DNA of 64,000 bases from Coturnix japonica (Eukaryota; Chordata; Aves; Galliformes; Phasianidae): contig NC_029528.1 of assembly GCF_001577835.2 (NCBI RefSeq), positions 124,001 to 188,000 on the forward strand, written 5' to 3'. A model generated the notes under the pieces. It was not told the DNA's origin. It saw only the letters and a program-made list of their open reading frames with translations, and made no database searches. How positions within the stretch are numbered: position 1 is the first letter of the stretch; every line of letters starts with the position of its first letter. Below are positions 38,010-49,400 of the stretch, in pieces. The position numbers were made by a program, and so were the translations under genes.

Positions 38010-39335
38010 GTCTGCTAAAGGTCACCTGGTGAAGAAGACCAAGTGGATGAGGCTCTCTATAAATTATGCTTTGCATTCACAAAACATGGTCCTCATGGTG
38101 GGACTTCAACAACTCCGGTATCTGTTGAAGGGACATCTCAGCAGAGCACTAAAAATCAAAGAGGCTCATGGAGTGTTCTGATGGTAAATTCTTCTTCCAA
38201 GTAGTACAGGAACACCTGAGCAAAGGTGCTATGCTGAGACTTGTCCTCACCGGTGAGGAGGAGCTGGTGAGTAATGTGAAGCTCAAGGGAAGCCTTGGCT
38301 ACGTTGACCATGAAATGGTGGAGTTCAAGAATCCTTAGGGTGTCAAAGAGGACATGCAACAAGCTTCTACTCTGGATTTCAGGAGAGTAGACTTTGAACT
38401 CTTCAGGGAATGCTTGGCAGGGTGACGTGGGGAAAAAGTCCTAGAGGGAAGACGGACTCAAGAAAGCTGGTTGGTACTCAAGGATCATCTCCTCCAATTC
38501 CAGAAGAAGCACATCCCAAGAAAAAGGAAGGCAGGCAGGCAAGAATGCCAGGAGGCCTCTGTATATCAATAAGGAGCTCCTGGACTGAATTTGGTTCAAA
38601 AAGAAATTCCACAGGGAGTGGAAACAGGAACAAGTTAACTGGGATGACTACAAAGGAGATGTCTGAGCAGCCAGGGATCATGTTACGAAAGCAAAATCCC
38701 AGACAGGATTATATCTAGCCAGAGATGTCACGGGGAACAAGAAGAAATTCTACAGGTAGAGTTAGGGAGGATGTGGGCCCTCTCCAGAAGAGAACTGAAG
38801 TCCTTGTCATGAGAGATATGAAGAAGGCTGAAGTGCTCAGTGACTTCTTTGCCTCAGTCTTCACCAGTGAAGGCTCTAGCCACATGACCCAAGATGGAGA
38901 AAGCAATGATAGGAACTTAGAGAAGATAGATCTACCTGCTGTAAATGACGATGATGTTCAAGACTGCGGGCGAACCTGAAGGCAAAAGGTCACCACGCTA
39001 GGACAGACAGCCACACACCAATATGGTTAAATATAGCTGCATCCATTTATTGCCTGCAAAGTGATACTTTATAGCAGATGAAGCTGCCAAGCTGCTATCC
39101 ATAATACTTGAAAGATCATGCTGGTTTGGTGAGGTTCCCACTGATTGGAAAAGGGGAAACATAACACCCCCCACCCCCCTTTTTTCAAGAAGGGGGAAAA
39201 AAAGATCCAGGAAACTGCAGGCCAGACAGTCTCAGTTCTGTGCCTGGCAAGATCAGGGAGCAGATCTTCCTGTAGGCCCTACTAAGGCACATGTATATAA
39301 TAAAGCTTGTACATCTGAAGAAGTTACCATCTAAT
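38010..39335 (+). mobile_element. Old CR1 LINE ORF2 fragment, interrupted
   Basis: Endonuclease-end to reverse-transcriptase remnants: VGLQQLRYLL-like residues near 38098, LDFRRVDFELFREC near 38373, [19 protein letters not shown] near 38820-38875 and SLSSVPGKIREQIF near 39229-39265. It is broken by frameshifts and stops. About 110 bp of unrelated, LTR-like sequence (38966-39075) interrupts it. No CR1 3' tip remains. Confidence 0.85.
38966..39075 (-). mobile_element. Possible small LTR fragment inserted in the CR1
   Basis: This stretch interrupts continuous CR1 homology. On the minus strand it reads a poly(A)-signal motif (GCAATAAATGG) followed by about 90 bp ending in GTTCGCCCGCAGTCTT, which resembles the R-U5 part of a retroviral LTR. 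Only a short fossil piece is present; family and age cannot be told. Confidence 0.35.
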
Positions 39336-40029
39336 AGTCAGTTTCAATGCAACTCTCATTTCTGTATGCAAGAATGTTAGTGGAATGAAGTGGGAAGAAA
39401 TGGCTGTCTCCACAGGATGAAAAGTTTGAGAGGAGTACTCCCGAAGAACAGAAGTTCCACACTCAAGACCTCAATAACTGCACCACAGAGCTGATCAAAT
39501 TGTTGAACAATCTCCTGTCTTTTGGAAACCATTCACAGTCTGTGAGAATTTAATCTTAAGTCTTGGTGTAAATCAAGCATAAATGGTTTCCTTTGCCTTT
39601 TAGGATCATGTAGTTTCCAAGATGTTATCTTAATGTTCTGGCAAACTGTGTAACAAGCAATGGCAGGAGCTGCATAACTGTGCTGCACAGAGAATAGAGC
39701 CACCAGTGGAAGAGAAGCTTTTATTACTTGAAGTTTTTCAGTGTAAAATTATAAAACAACATCTAATCAGATGTAATTTTCAAATTCAAGTAATGAAGAA
39801 ATCAGGATTTTCTGAGTGTGGCTGAAACATCTGCCAACAGCTGAAATTCCCTGTCCTAGTAAGGCAGTTCATGATTTGTAAAGATCATTCACACTGGATT
39901 TCATTGAGGGATGGTTGTACTTTTGAAGTTTTGAACTTTGAAAAAATTAATCTTTTTAATGTGACACATTGGTATGATGGATAGGTACTGACTGTCATTG
40001 GCTTTATTACCACGTTTCTGTGAGGGCCT
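39336..40029. other. Intergenic, nothing recognised
   Basis: Unique AT-rich DNA before the CpG cluster. Confidence 0.45.
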
Positions 40030-40405
40030 AGAGCCAGTCTCAGCCAGGTAGCTGCGGGGCGACAGCAAACAAGCTCCAGCAGCACTCAGCACAGATAAGT
40101 CAGCCAGTATCTCCTCCAGAAACTATCAGTTTCATGCAGAGTATTTAATTATTCTCCTGCTCTGAAAGCCAGCCTTGGTGTCATTTAAAAGACGCATCTA
40201 CTACGTAACGGAATGACAGAAAGAATTACGAGCTCTCATCATGAGCCAAGACTCGAGAAATCGAATTACCGATTTCTCTTCGCCACCGCTAAGCCCTCTT
40301 CTGGCCCCAGTATATTACTTCAAGAGCTCACAGCGTCACCTTCTGTTCAGCGGTTGGAATCACGAAAGTCAGCTGCGGGAACAGCGTTCACACAGGTCTG
40401 TCGGG
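40030..40405. promoter_or_regulatory. Intergenic CpG cluster about 3 kb before CDC23
   Basis: Roughly 18 CpG in about 370 bp in otherwise AT-rich, CpG-poor DNA, with CRE-like half sites (TACGTAACG, GCGTCACC). No repeat family is recognised and no convincing exon is found, though open frames exist. It may be a distal regulatory element or an old promoter. Confidence 0.35.
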
Positions 40406-40589
40406 TTGGGTAGGAGGAAAATCCCATATATTTTCTCTTTAAATAACTTAGCATGTCATACCTGTAAGAGCTGCTCCTCTTCTAGAAGTGCAATCATATG
40501 AGTAGCCAGAACATAGCTGCCCAAGTGGAAAACATCCAGAATCTGAAGCAAAGGATATTTTGCATGAGTTTCAGCATACGTCCAGAGCA

Positions 40590-40708
40590 GGACAGTAAAT
40601 ATAAATATTATATATAATATAAATATTAGTAATATAGTATATAAGTATATAATATAAGCATATAAATATAAGTATATAAATATAAGTAACATGATATAAA
40701 TAGTAAAT
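40590..40708 (+). repeat. AT-rich TATAAATA low-complexity tract
   Basis: Imperfect ATATAAGTATATAAATATAA-like repeats just upstream of the CR1 at 40715. Confidence 0.85.
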
Positions 40709-40714
40709 ATTTTT

Positions 40715-42233
40715 ATGAACACATCAACAGCAAGAGGAAGGCTAGTGAAAATCTCCATCCCTTGTTGGATGCTGAGGGCAACCTGGTCACCAAGGATCAG
40801 GATAAGGATGAGGTACTTAATGCCTTCTTTGCCTCAGTCCTTAATAGTAAAACTTGTTGCTCCCTGGGAACACAGCCCCCGCGCTGGTAGATGGGGAGGG
40901 GGAACAGAATAAGCCTTGCATGTTCCAAGACGAAATAGTTTTGGACCTGCTTCAAAAGCTGGATGTTTACAAGTCCATGGGGCTGGATGGTTTGCACCCT
41001 AGAGTGCTGAGGGAGTTGGTGGATGTGGTTGCCAAACCACTCTCCATCATTTTTTGGCAGTCCTGGCTGACTGGGGATGTCCTGGTGGATTGGAGGCTGG
41101 CGAATGTGACACCCATCTTCAAAAAGGGCTGGAAAGATGATCCTGGTAGCTACAGGCCCATCAGTCTCACCTCAGTGTCCGGGAAGGTTATGGAAAGGAT
41201 AATCTCGGGAACCATCATGGATGAATTAAAGGTCAGCCAGGGGATCAGGCCTAGTCAGCATGGGTTTACGAACGGTAGATCCTGTCTGACAAACCTGATT
41301 TCATTCTATGACAAGGTGACCCACTTGGTAGATGAGGGTAAGGCTGTCAATGTGGTCTACCTGGACTTCAGTAAGGCCTTTGACACTGTCCCCCATAACA
41401 TTCTTGTGGAGAAGCTGGCTGCCCATGGTCTGGATGGGCATACGCTCCGCTGGGTGAAGCACTGGCTGGATGGCTGGGCCCAGAGAGTTGTGATCAATGG
41501 AGTGGAATCCAGTTGGCAGCCGGTCATGAGCGGCATCCCCCAGGGACCTTTGTGTGCTGATTGACAGTCAGCCGAATATGAGCCAGCAGTGTGCCCAGGT
41601 GGCCAAGAGGGACAATGGCATCCTGGCTTGTATCAAGAATGGTGTGGTGAGCAGGACTAGGGAAGTCATCCTGCCCTGTACTTGGCATTGGTGAGGCCTC
41701 ACCTCGAGTACTGTGTTCAGTTTTGGGCACCTCAGCACAGGAAAGACATGGAGGTACTGGAGCAGGTCCAGAGAAGGGCAATGAAGCTTGTGAAGGGCTT
41801 GGAAAATCAATCCTATGAGGAGAGGCTGAGGGAGCTGGGGCTGTTTAGTCTGGGGAAAAGGAGGCTGAGGGGAGACCTTATCGGTCGCTTCCAGTATTTG
41901 GAAGGTGCTTACAGCAAGAGCAAGGTTGGTCTCTTCTCACTGATGACAAGTGACAGGACAAGGGGAAATGGCCTCAAGTTGTGCCAAGGTAAGTTTAGGT
42001 TGGACGTTAGGAAACACTTCTTTACAGAAAGGGGTAGTTAAACACTGGAATAGGCTCCTCAGGGAGGCGGTTGAGTCACCATCCCTGGATGTGTTTAACA
42101 GCTGTTTAGATGTGGTGCTCAGAGATAGGATTTAGCAGAGGGTTGTTAGAGTTAGGGTACTACGGTTAGGCTGTGGTTGGACTTGATGATCTTTGAGGTC
42201 TTCTCCAACCTGAGTAATTCTATAATTCTATGA
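40715..42233 (+). mobile_element. CR1 LINE with a partial reverse-transcriptase frame
   Basis: An open frame at 40854-41564 (236 codons) shows RT blocks GSYRPISLTSV, GFTNGRSCLTNL and VVYLDFSKAFDTVPHNIL (motif A Asp) and MSGIPQGPL (near 41524). The element then jumps to the 3' region (GAGCCAGCAGTGTGCCCAGG, near 41581). The segment with the catalytic FADD/YADD box is missing, so an internal deletion of several hundred bases is inferred. The 3' tip TAATTCTATAATTCTATG is present. Low divergence suggests a fairly young copy. Confidence 0.92.
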
Positions 42234-42249
42234 TCCCTTCCATGGCCTG

Positions 42250-42815
42250 GCTGGTAGTGCTGGACCTGGGGCACTCCAGGTCACCGGTGGCTCTTTGGAC
42301 TGCTGGAAATGCTGCCAACTCAAATTCAACTTGCTGTCGCTAGAACCTCATGAAGGGCTGTACTTCAGCCTCGTGTTCTCCATCCTGTAGACAGAGCCAG
42401 GCCTGCCCTGTTTTGGGTGCAGAGTGCAGCAGTTGATCGTGTTGATTTTTAATGTGTCTGTCAGCTGCCCAGCCCTGTTTATCAGGATCTCTCTGCAAAG
42501 CCTCTCTAGGCAGAAGGGAGTCAACATCTCCCCTTAATGCAGTATCACCTGCAAACGTATACAGCGTGTATTTGAGTCCTGTACCCATCACTTAAAAACA
42601 CTGACAACCAGGCCTGACATGGAGCCTTGTGTGGCCCTGCTACAGCCATAGTCTCTTGTGTGGCCACGAAGCAGATGGATCTCACTTACCAAAACCCTTT
42701 GTGCTCAGCCATCCGATCACTGTCCGTGCTTCATCTTTGTCCAGAAGGACGTTGTAAGAGACAGTACCAAAGGTATTGCTGGAAAGTCAGTAATAAATGA
42801 GGATTACAGTTGCTG
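42250..42815 (-). mobile_element. Old CR1 LINE ORF2 fragment just upstream of CDC23
   Basis: The reverse complement reads CR1-like RT remnants (a KAFDTVS-like segment around 42760-42790, then linker sequence). It abuts the 3' tip of the plus-strand CR1 ending at 42233 and stops about 45 bp before the CDC23 CpG island. It is diverged and lacks its 3' end. Confidence 0.7.
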
Positions 42816-42859
42816 TTAAGTCGGGAAAGACCATGCCAATAGCCTTCCATGTGCACCAG

Positions 42860-43450
42860 CCGTTCCTCAGAGCTCCGCGGGCCGCCCCCTCATCTCCCGC
42901 TCTGCCGTGTCCCACTGAAGAAAAGACCCCAGGCCCCACCGCCCGCAGAGCGGTGGGATGGCGCTGACCAATCAGGCATCAAAGCCTCAGCTCATCTTCT
43001 GTGATTGGGAACGAGACTTACCGAGCTCGCCCAATGAGAAGACTGGGTCTACAGAGCCGAGAGGAACTCAGTACTCGCAGCCGTGATTGGCTGTGGGGCG
43101 CGGTGGCGGGATGGCGGCCGTGGGAGCTGTGGCGGGGCTGGGGAGCGCCGACTTCTCGGACCTGCGGGAGATCAAGAAGCAGCTGCTGAACGTGGCGGAG
43201 CGCAGCCGGGAGCGCGGCCTGCAGCACAGCGGGAAGTGGTGAGCGCCGCGGGACGGGCGGGCGGGTACGCGCCGGTGGGTCCTGTGGTAACGGCCGTCTC
43301 TCCGCGCAGGGCCTCCGAGCTGGCCTTCGCCCTGGAGCCGCTTCTGCTGAGCGAGCTGCCGCCGCCGCCCGCGCTCACGGAGGTAAGTGCTGTGCAGAAC
43401 GGGCCGGGCCGGTAGCGAGCGGCAGCGCGGAGTGCGGCTCCGCACGGTCT
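42860..43450 (+). promoter_or_regulatory. CDC23: CDC23 CpG-island promoter with four CCAAT boxes
   Basis: GC-rich, CpG-rich sequence covers exon 1, intron 1 and exon 2. Upstream of the ATG at 43111 there are CCAAT at 42968-42972 and 43031-43035, and ATTGG (inverted CCAAT) at 43004-43008 and 43086-43090. No TATA box is seen. Clustered CCAAT boxes bound by NF-Y are known in many G2/M cell-cycle promoters, so this may be how CDC23 is controlled (inference). The last box lies only about 20 bp before the ATG, so transcription either starts very close to it or the box lies in the 5'UTR. Confidence 0.75.
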
Positions 43451-46400
43451 GCGGTGCGCGGGTGTGTGAGGTGTGCGCGGCACAGAGGGACCTGGGGGCC
43501 CTGATGGACGAGAAACTGAACATGAGCCAGCAGGGCGCTCCTGCAGCTCCTGCGGCAAACGGTATCCGGGGCTCCATCAGGAGAGGGGTGGTCAGCAGGG
43601 ACAGGGAGGTGATTCACCCTCTCTACTCGGCTCTTGTGAGGCCCCATCTGCAGTACTGTGTCCAGGTGTGGAGCCCTCAGTACAAGAAAGACATGGAGAT
43701 TTTGGAAAGGGTCCAGAGGAGGGACAGGAAGATGATCAGGGGGCTGGAGCACCTCCCCTATGAGGACAGGCTGAGGGAACTGGGTTTGTTCAGCCTGGAG
43801 AAGAGAAGGCTGCAGGGTGACCTCATTGCAGCCTTTCAATACCTGTAGGGAACCTATATCCAGGAGGGGAGTAAACTCTTTGAAGGAGCTGATAATAGCA
43901 GGACAAGGGGAAATAGATTTAAGTTGAAAGAGGGAAGATTTAGGTTGGATGTCACGGGAAAGTTCTTTACTAGGAGAGTGGTTAGGTCCTGGAACAGGCT
44001 GCCCAGGGAGGTTGTGGATGCCCCATCCCTGGAGGTGTTCAAAGCCAGGTTGGATGGAGTCCTGGGCAACCTCATCTAGTGAACGTGGAAGTTTGGTGGC
44101 CCTGCCAGGCAGGGCGGTTGGAACTTCATGATTCTTGAGGTCCCTTCCAACCTGGGCCATTCTGTGATTCTGTGAGGGGTTGTGCAGAGCTTCCCGTTGG
44201 CAGAGCTGCGAGCTTCTTTTTAGTTCTCTCCAAATGTGCTGTGGGGAAGTGTGATAGTGATATTTTTAACAACTGCTGTGCAGGAGGCTTTTCTGAGTGC
44301 TGATCTCTTTACAATGCTGGTAAGTTCCTTTCTGGTGTATGTTTTGGGTTGTTGTTTGGTTTTTTTTTTTTCCAGAAAGATGGACAGGCATGATGTGCTT
44401 CCCAGATGAAAGCATTCAGTTTCCTATTTTGTTGTGTCCTAAATGAGAAATTTATAAGTTAAATTTGAAATCGCGCCGTGTAATGTTCATTTGTTCATTT
44501 TAGCTGAGGGTTTTTACCTAAGGTTTAAAAGTCACTGCACTCTATATTATTTGATGTCCATAAAGTATTGCTCCTTAGGACACAGGGAAAACAAGTTGTA
44601 TCTTAATCAGCAATTGTATAGAAATACTGCAGGACTTGTAGGTGTAATACTCCTTAAGTTATTGCAGTGTAACATGTCACAAATGCATTTCACAAAATGT
44701 TTGAGGTTGGAAGGGACCTCTGGGTCCATCTTGTCCAACTCTCTCTAGTCCAGCAGGACAACTCACAGCAGGTAGCCCAGGACCAAGTTTGTGTGTTTTT
44801 TGAGGTTCTCCAAGAGGGCCAACACCAGAAGCCCTCTGGGCAGCCTGTGCTCAGTGCTTTGTCACCCACACAGTATGCGAGAGCTCCCTGATGTTTACAG
44901 AGATTCCTTTGTTTCAGTTTGTACCTGTTGCCTCTCATCCTGTCACTGGACAGTACTTAGAAGGGGCTTTTCTCATTCCTCTTTGTACCTTTCCTTCAGG
45001 TATGTACATTGATGAGATCCTCCTGCACTTTTCCTCCCACAAGCTGAACCAGTCACAACTCTCTGCCTTTCCTCATATTTGAAATGCTTCAGTCATTTCA
45101 TCTTCATGGTCCTTCATTGAGCTCTCTCTTGTATGTCCATCGTTTCTGTACTGATGTACAGAAGTGGGCAGAGTATTCCAGATGTGACCTTGCCAGTGCT
45201 GAGTGTTGGGGGAAGGTCACCTACCTTAACCTGCTGGCAATATTTTACATAGATCAGCCTATGATACACTTGTCTTTCCTTGTGGCAGGCTGGCTTGTGT
45301 ACAATTTGGTGTCCCCCAGGACTCCCAGGTTCTTTCCTGTCAGTATATTGTTCAAGGCATAGTTACCAAGGAAATCACAGAATCACAGAATTGTAGGGGT
45401 TGGAAGGGACCTCTAGAGATCATCGAGTCCAACCCCCCTGCCAAAGCAGGCTCCGTACACCATGTCACACAGGAAGGCGTCCAGGCGGGTCTTAAATATC
45501 TCCAGAGAAGGAGACTCCACCACCTCCCTGGGCAGCCTGTTCCAGTGCTCCGTCACCCTCACTGTAAAGAAATGTTTGTGTTTAAATAAGCAGGTTAGTA
45601 TTGTTGGATATTCCTGAGTACTTTTCTTACTTGTTATCATTTTCCTTGAACAGCTAATTTTTGCCTTCTGGCAACTTGCCACAATTTATCTTCTGGAACT
45701 TAACTGTTTACTTCAAATGTTTCTAGCCAGTCAGAATCCTTGTTCTCACACGAGTACCAATTGTGTGAAGGAGTGGAGAGAGTTTTCTGACAGTACTCAA
45801 CCCTAATGTGAACAAAAAACATGTTTTGTTGTTACGTTTTTGTGTTGTTTTTTCTCTTAACTTTCAAGGCAGTTTCATTGATAGGCTTGTAAGTAGGTGA
45901 TTTTCCTACAGAATGTCAGAATTTCTAAGGTATTCTCCTTTGTTCTTGCAGGAGGATGCTCGTGATCTGGATGCCTATACGTTAGCCAAATCTTACTTTG
46001 ATCTAAAGGAATATGACAGAGCTGCGTATTTCTTACGGGGCTGCAAGAGTCAGAAAGCTTACTTCTTGTATATGTACTCTAGGTACCTGGTAAGATAGAA
46101 GGAAAAGTTGCCTTTAAGCACTGAATTCCTTGGCTTTGCTTCCTTTCCACATGTAGAATGTAGCATACCTTATATATGCTGTTGTAAAATAATTTTGATT
46201 TTCCTCTGTTCTCCACAGTCAGGGGAAAAGAAGAAGGATGATGAGACGGTGGATAGTTTGGGTAAGACTCTACTGTCAAGGAACATGAGACAATGTAACG
46301 AAACTTCCAGTAACACATCTTCATGTTAATTATTTTGGTTTTATGGCGTTTCCATTGATGCTTGAGTAATAGTGGACTGTAACATAATTTGCTTTCATTT

Positions 46401-49400
46401 TCTCTCAGTTGATTGGCTCAATACAGGTTACAGAATTTCTTTTCTTACTTATTATGTTAAAGTGGGTCATTGGACTAGGAGACTTGATATTTATAACAGA
46501 AAAATAGTCATGGACTGGAAAGCTTTCTGGCCGTGTTGGTGATGATTCTTAGTATACCCTAGACCTTACAGTTAACATACCGAGACTCCTGAATGAAAGC
46601 AAAGTGTTTGACTTTCTTCACATGCAGGACCACTGGAAAAAGGACAGGTGAAAAATGAAGCTCTACGAGAACTTAGAGTTGAGCTCAGTAAGAAGCACAA
46701 AGCACAGGAACTGGATGGATTTGGCCTTTATCTGTAAGCGTCTACATCTGTTCTTAATGTATTTGTATATGTTTATGTGGACATGCAGAGTTTTATGGCT
46801 GATTAATCTGCTTTACAGGTATGGTGTTGTGTTGCGGAAGCTGGACCTGGCTAAAGAAGCAATAGATGTATTTGTTGAAGCTACTCATGTCTTACCTTTG
46901 CACTGGGGAGCTTGGCTGGAACTTTGCAACTTGATTACAGATAAAGAGATGGTAAAACTTGGGAGATGTCAAGTGGTGATAACAAATTCCAGAGTTTAAC
47001 CTGATTCAGTTGTCAGAAGATTAGTGTTGCACACTGCTTTATTCTGTGAGACTCTCAGACAAGACAACCCAAGATTGTAAATTATGTTGTTAAAGCCACT
47101 TGTGACATGAAGGAATTCAACCCAAGCTTTTTTGGTTGCTTTTTGCTGTTGTTTTGTTGTGTGTGGCTTGTGGTCTTTTTTCGGGGGGAGAGCATTCTAG
47201 TTCTGCAGTTACTACACAGTATTTGTGATTTGAGGGTGCATGTATGGAATCACTGTTTTCAGTTTTTTCAAATGATTGGAAGTTTGTGATTTTCTTTTAT
47301 GATTGTGCAAATTATTTGCAATGATATGGGTCATCTAGTGAGCAGCAAGCACCATTGAGCAAGATAAGCATTTAATAAGTCAATCACTTCAATACTTATC
47401 AAGTAAAGCATAGTAAACTCATATCTATAACAGGAAATAGTTGACTTACAAGACCTGATGTTCAGAGATTTCTTTGAATGTCCTCTGATATGGTTTTGTG
47501 GCTTAGATGCCTATTAGTAATGGGAGGGTATGTCTTTAATTTAGTTTTATCCCAAGAGAGTCTAAGGTGCTCTGATACAGCTCCTTGATATGAAATAAAA
47601 TGTGCTTCTGAGGATCATCACTGAGAAATTCGCTTCAGAAGGGCAAATCTTATTCAGACTGAAACACTAAAGTAGACATTCCCTTGTTAAATATAAATAT
47701 ACAGTCTCTATGAGATTAACTGTATCAAAGAACTGAAAGGTGATTTTGTCTTTATGCATGGGGTTTATGAGACCACTCCTGTAATTCTTCAGTCAATTCT
47801 GGCTATGTATTCTGGAGATGTTTTGAAAAGTAGAGATGATGCAGAAGAGAACCTTATTGTTCCTTGAAGAACAGGAAATTAATTTTCGTGAGATTATTTA
47901 GATTATTCTGTTCATGTAGCTTATTACAAGGGGCCAAAAAAAAAAAAAAAAAAAAAGAAGACAAAGAACCTCATCTATTTAACAGTGATGTGCAAACATG
48001 GGAAGAAAATAGTCTTTCAAAGCAGTCTTGAATTTAGTGTAGAAATAAAGCCAGTAGCTGAAGCAGAAGCCTGGTGCCTTTCGTGTTTGAAAACAATCAT
48101 TTCTTCACCAACTGACCAAATGAAAAATCATCAGTTTTTTTTATTTTGAGTCACTGGTATAGATTGGGAGTGACTAAATGGAATTATGTAGTCCATATTG
48201 TAACATTTTTTAGAATAGGCATCTTGATGCTCCTTTTATTCTCCAATGTTCTTAATTTGTAAACATTTTTTAGCCTCCACTGTGGAAGAAAACGATATTA
48301 ATTTTTGGTCCTAATACTATTCTTTCATAGCTGGTGTTATGGCCTAAGAAAGCGCTTACAGGAAAGTCTTCTACCTCAAGACTGTCTACTAGCTCATGGG
48401 AGGGAAGATAATGGATTCTTTGCCACAGGTGGCTCTTAGAATACTACTGATTGTCATCTCTTCCTCCTCTTCTTTGGTTCTTGCTAGTTGAAGTTCCTGT
48501 CCTTGCCAGATACATGGATGAAAGAGTTCTTTCTTGCACACATTTATACAGAGCTCCAGCTGATAGAGGAGGCTCTGCAGAAGTATCAGAGCCTCATTGA
48601 TGCAGGATTTTCTAAAAGCACATATATCATCTCTCAGATTGCAGTTGCCTACCACAATATACGAGGTCAGTGATATTTACTAAGTAGAATGAGCCTTTTA
48701 ATGCAAACTTAGCATTTGTTGTTCTTGTTCTCACATCTTCTCTTCTTTCTTCAGATATTGACAAAGCCTTATCTATCTTTAATGAGCTAAGGAAACAAGA
48801 TCCTTACAGAATAGAAAACATGGACACTTTCTCCAACTTGCTGTATGTCAGGGTAAGCGCCCTTTCTGTTGTTTGTCCATGATGATACTATTTGTCAGAG
48901 GTAAGTTAAACACTGGTAAAGCAAGTGCTGTTATGAAGTTACTCTAAACATAAGCTCTCAGCTTCTGTTTGCATCTGTTTCATGGAGTTGTTATTTAGAA
49001 ATATGTGCCTTGTCCATTACCTAGGTTGTCTTTGTCTGAAACTGTAATGTGATCCTTTACTCATCGCTTCTTTGTTTCACTAGAGCATGAAGCCTGAGCT
49101 GAGCTACCTGGCTCACAATCTCTGCGAGATAGACAAGTATCGTGTTGAGACCTGCTGTGTAATTGGTGAGAGCCAACCCTTTTACATGTTCTTATTGTGC
49201 TGTCTCCAGGCTGTGGGAAGCTATTTTAATAATAGCTGTAAAAATGATGAACTGACAAAACCTTCAAAAACATTTGGTGAATGTGGTTTGAGGCAGCCTA
49301 AAAAGTAGACCAAATGAGAGCACCCCCTTTCCCACATTCCTCTTTGCAAGAGCTGCTGCAATACTGTTAGAGAAGAAAGTAGTTAAGAAAACATTATGAA

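Noticed and set aside
43375-44160. 261-codon minus-strand frame
   Set aside because: It is antisense to a CR1 copy; the frame reflects CR1 sequence, not a gene.
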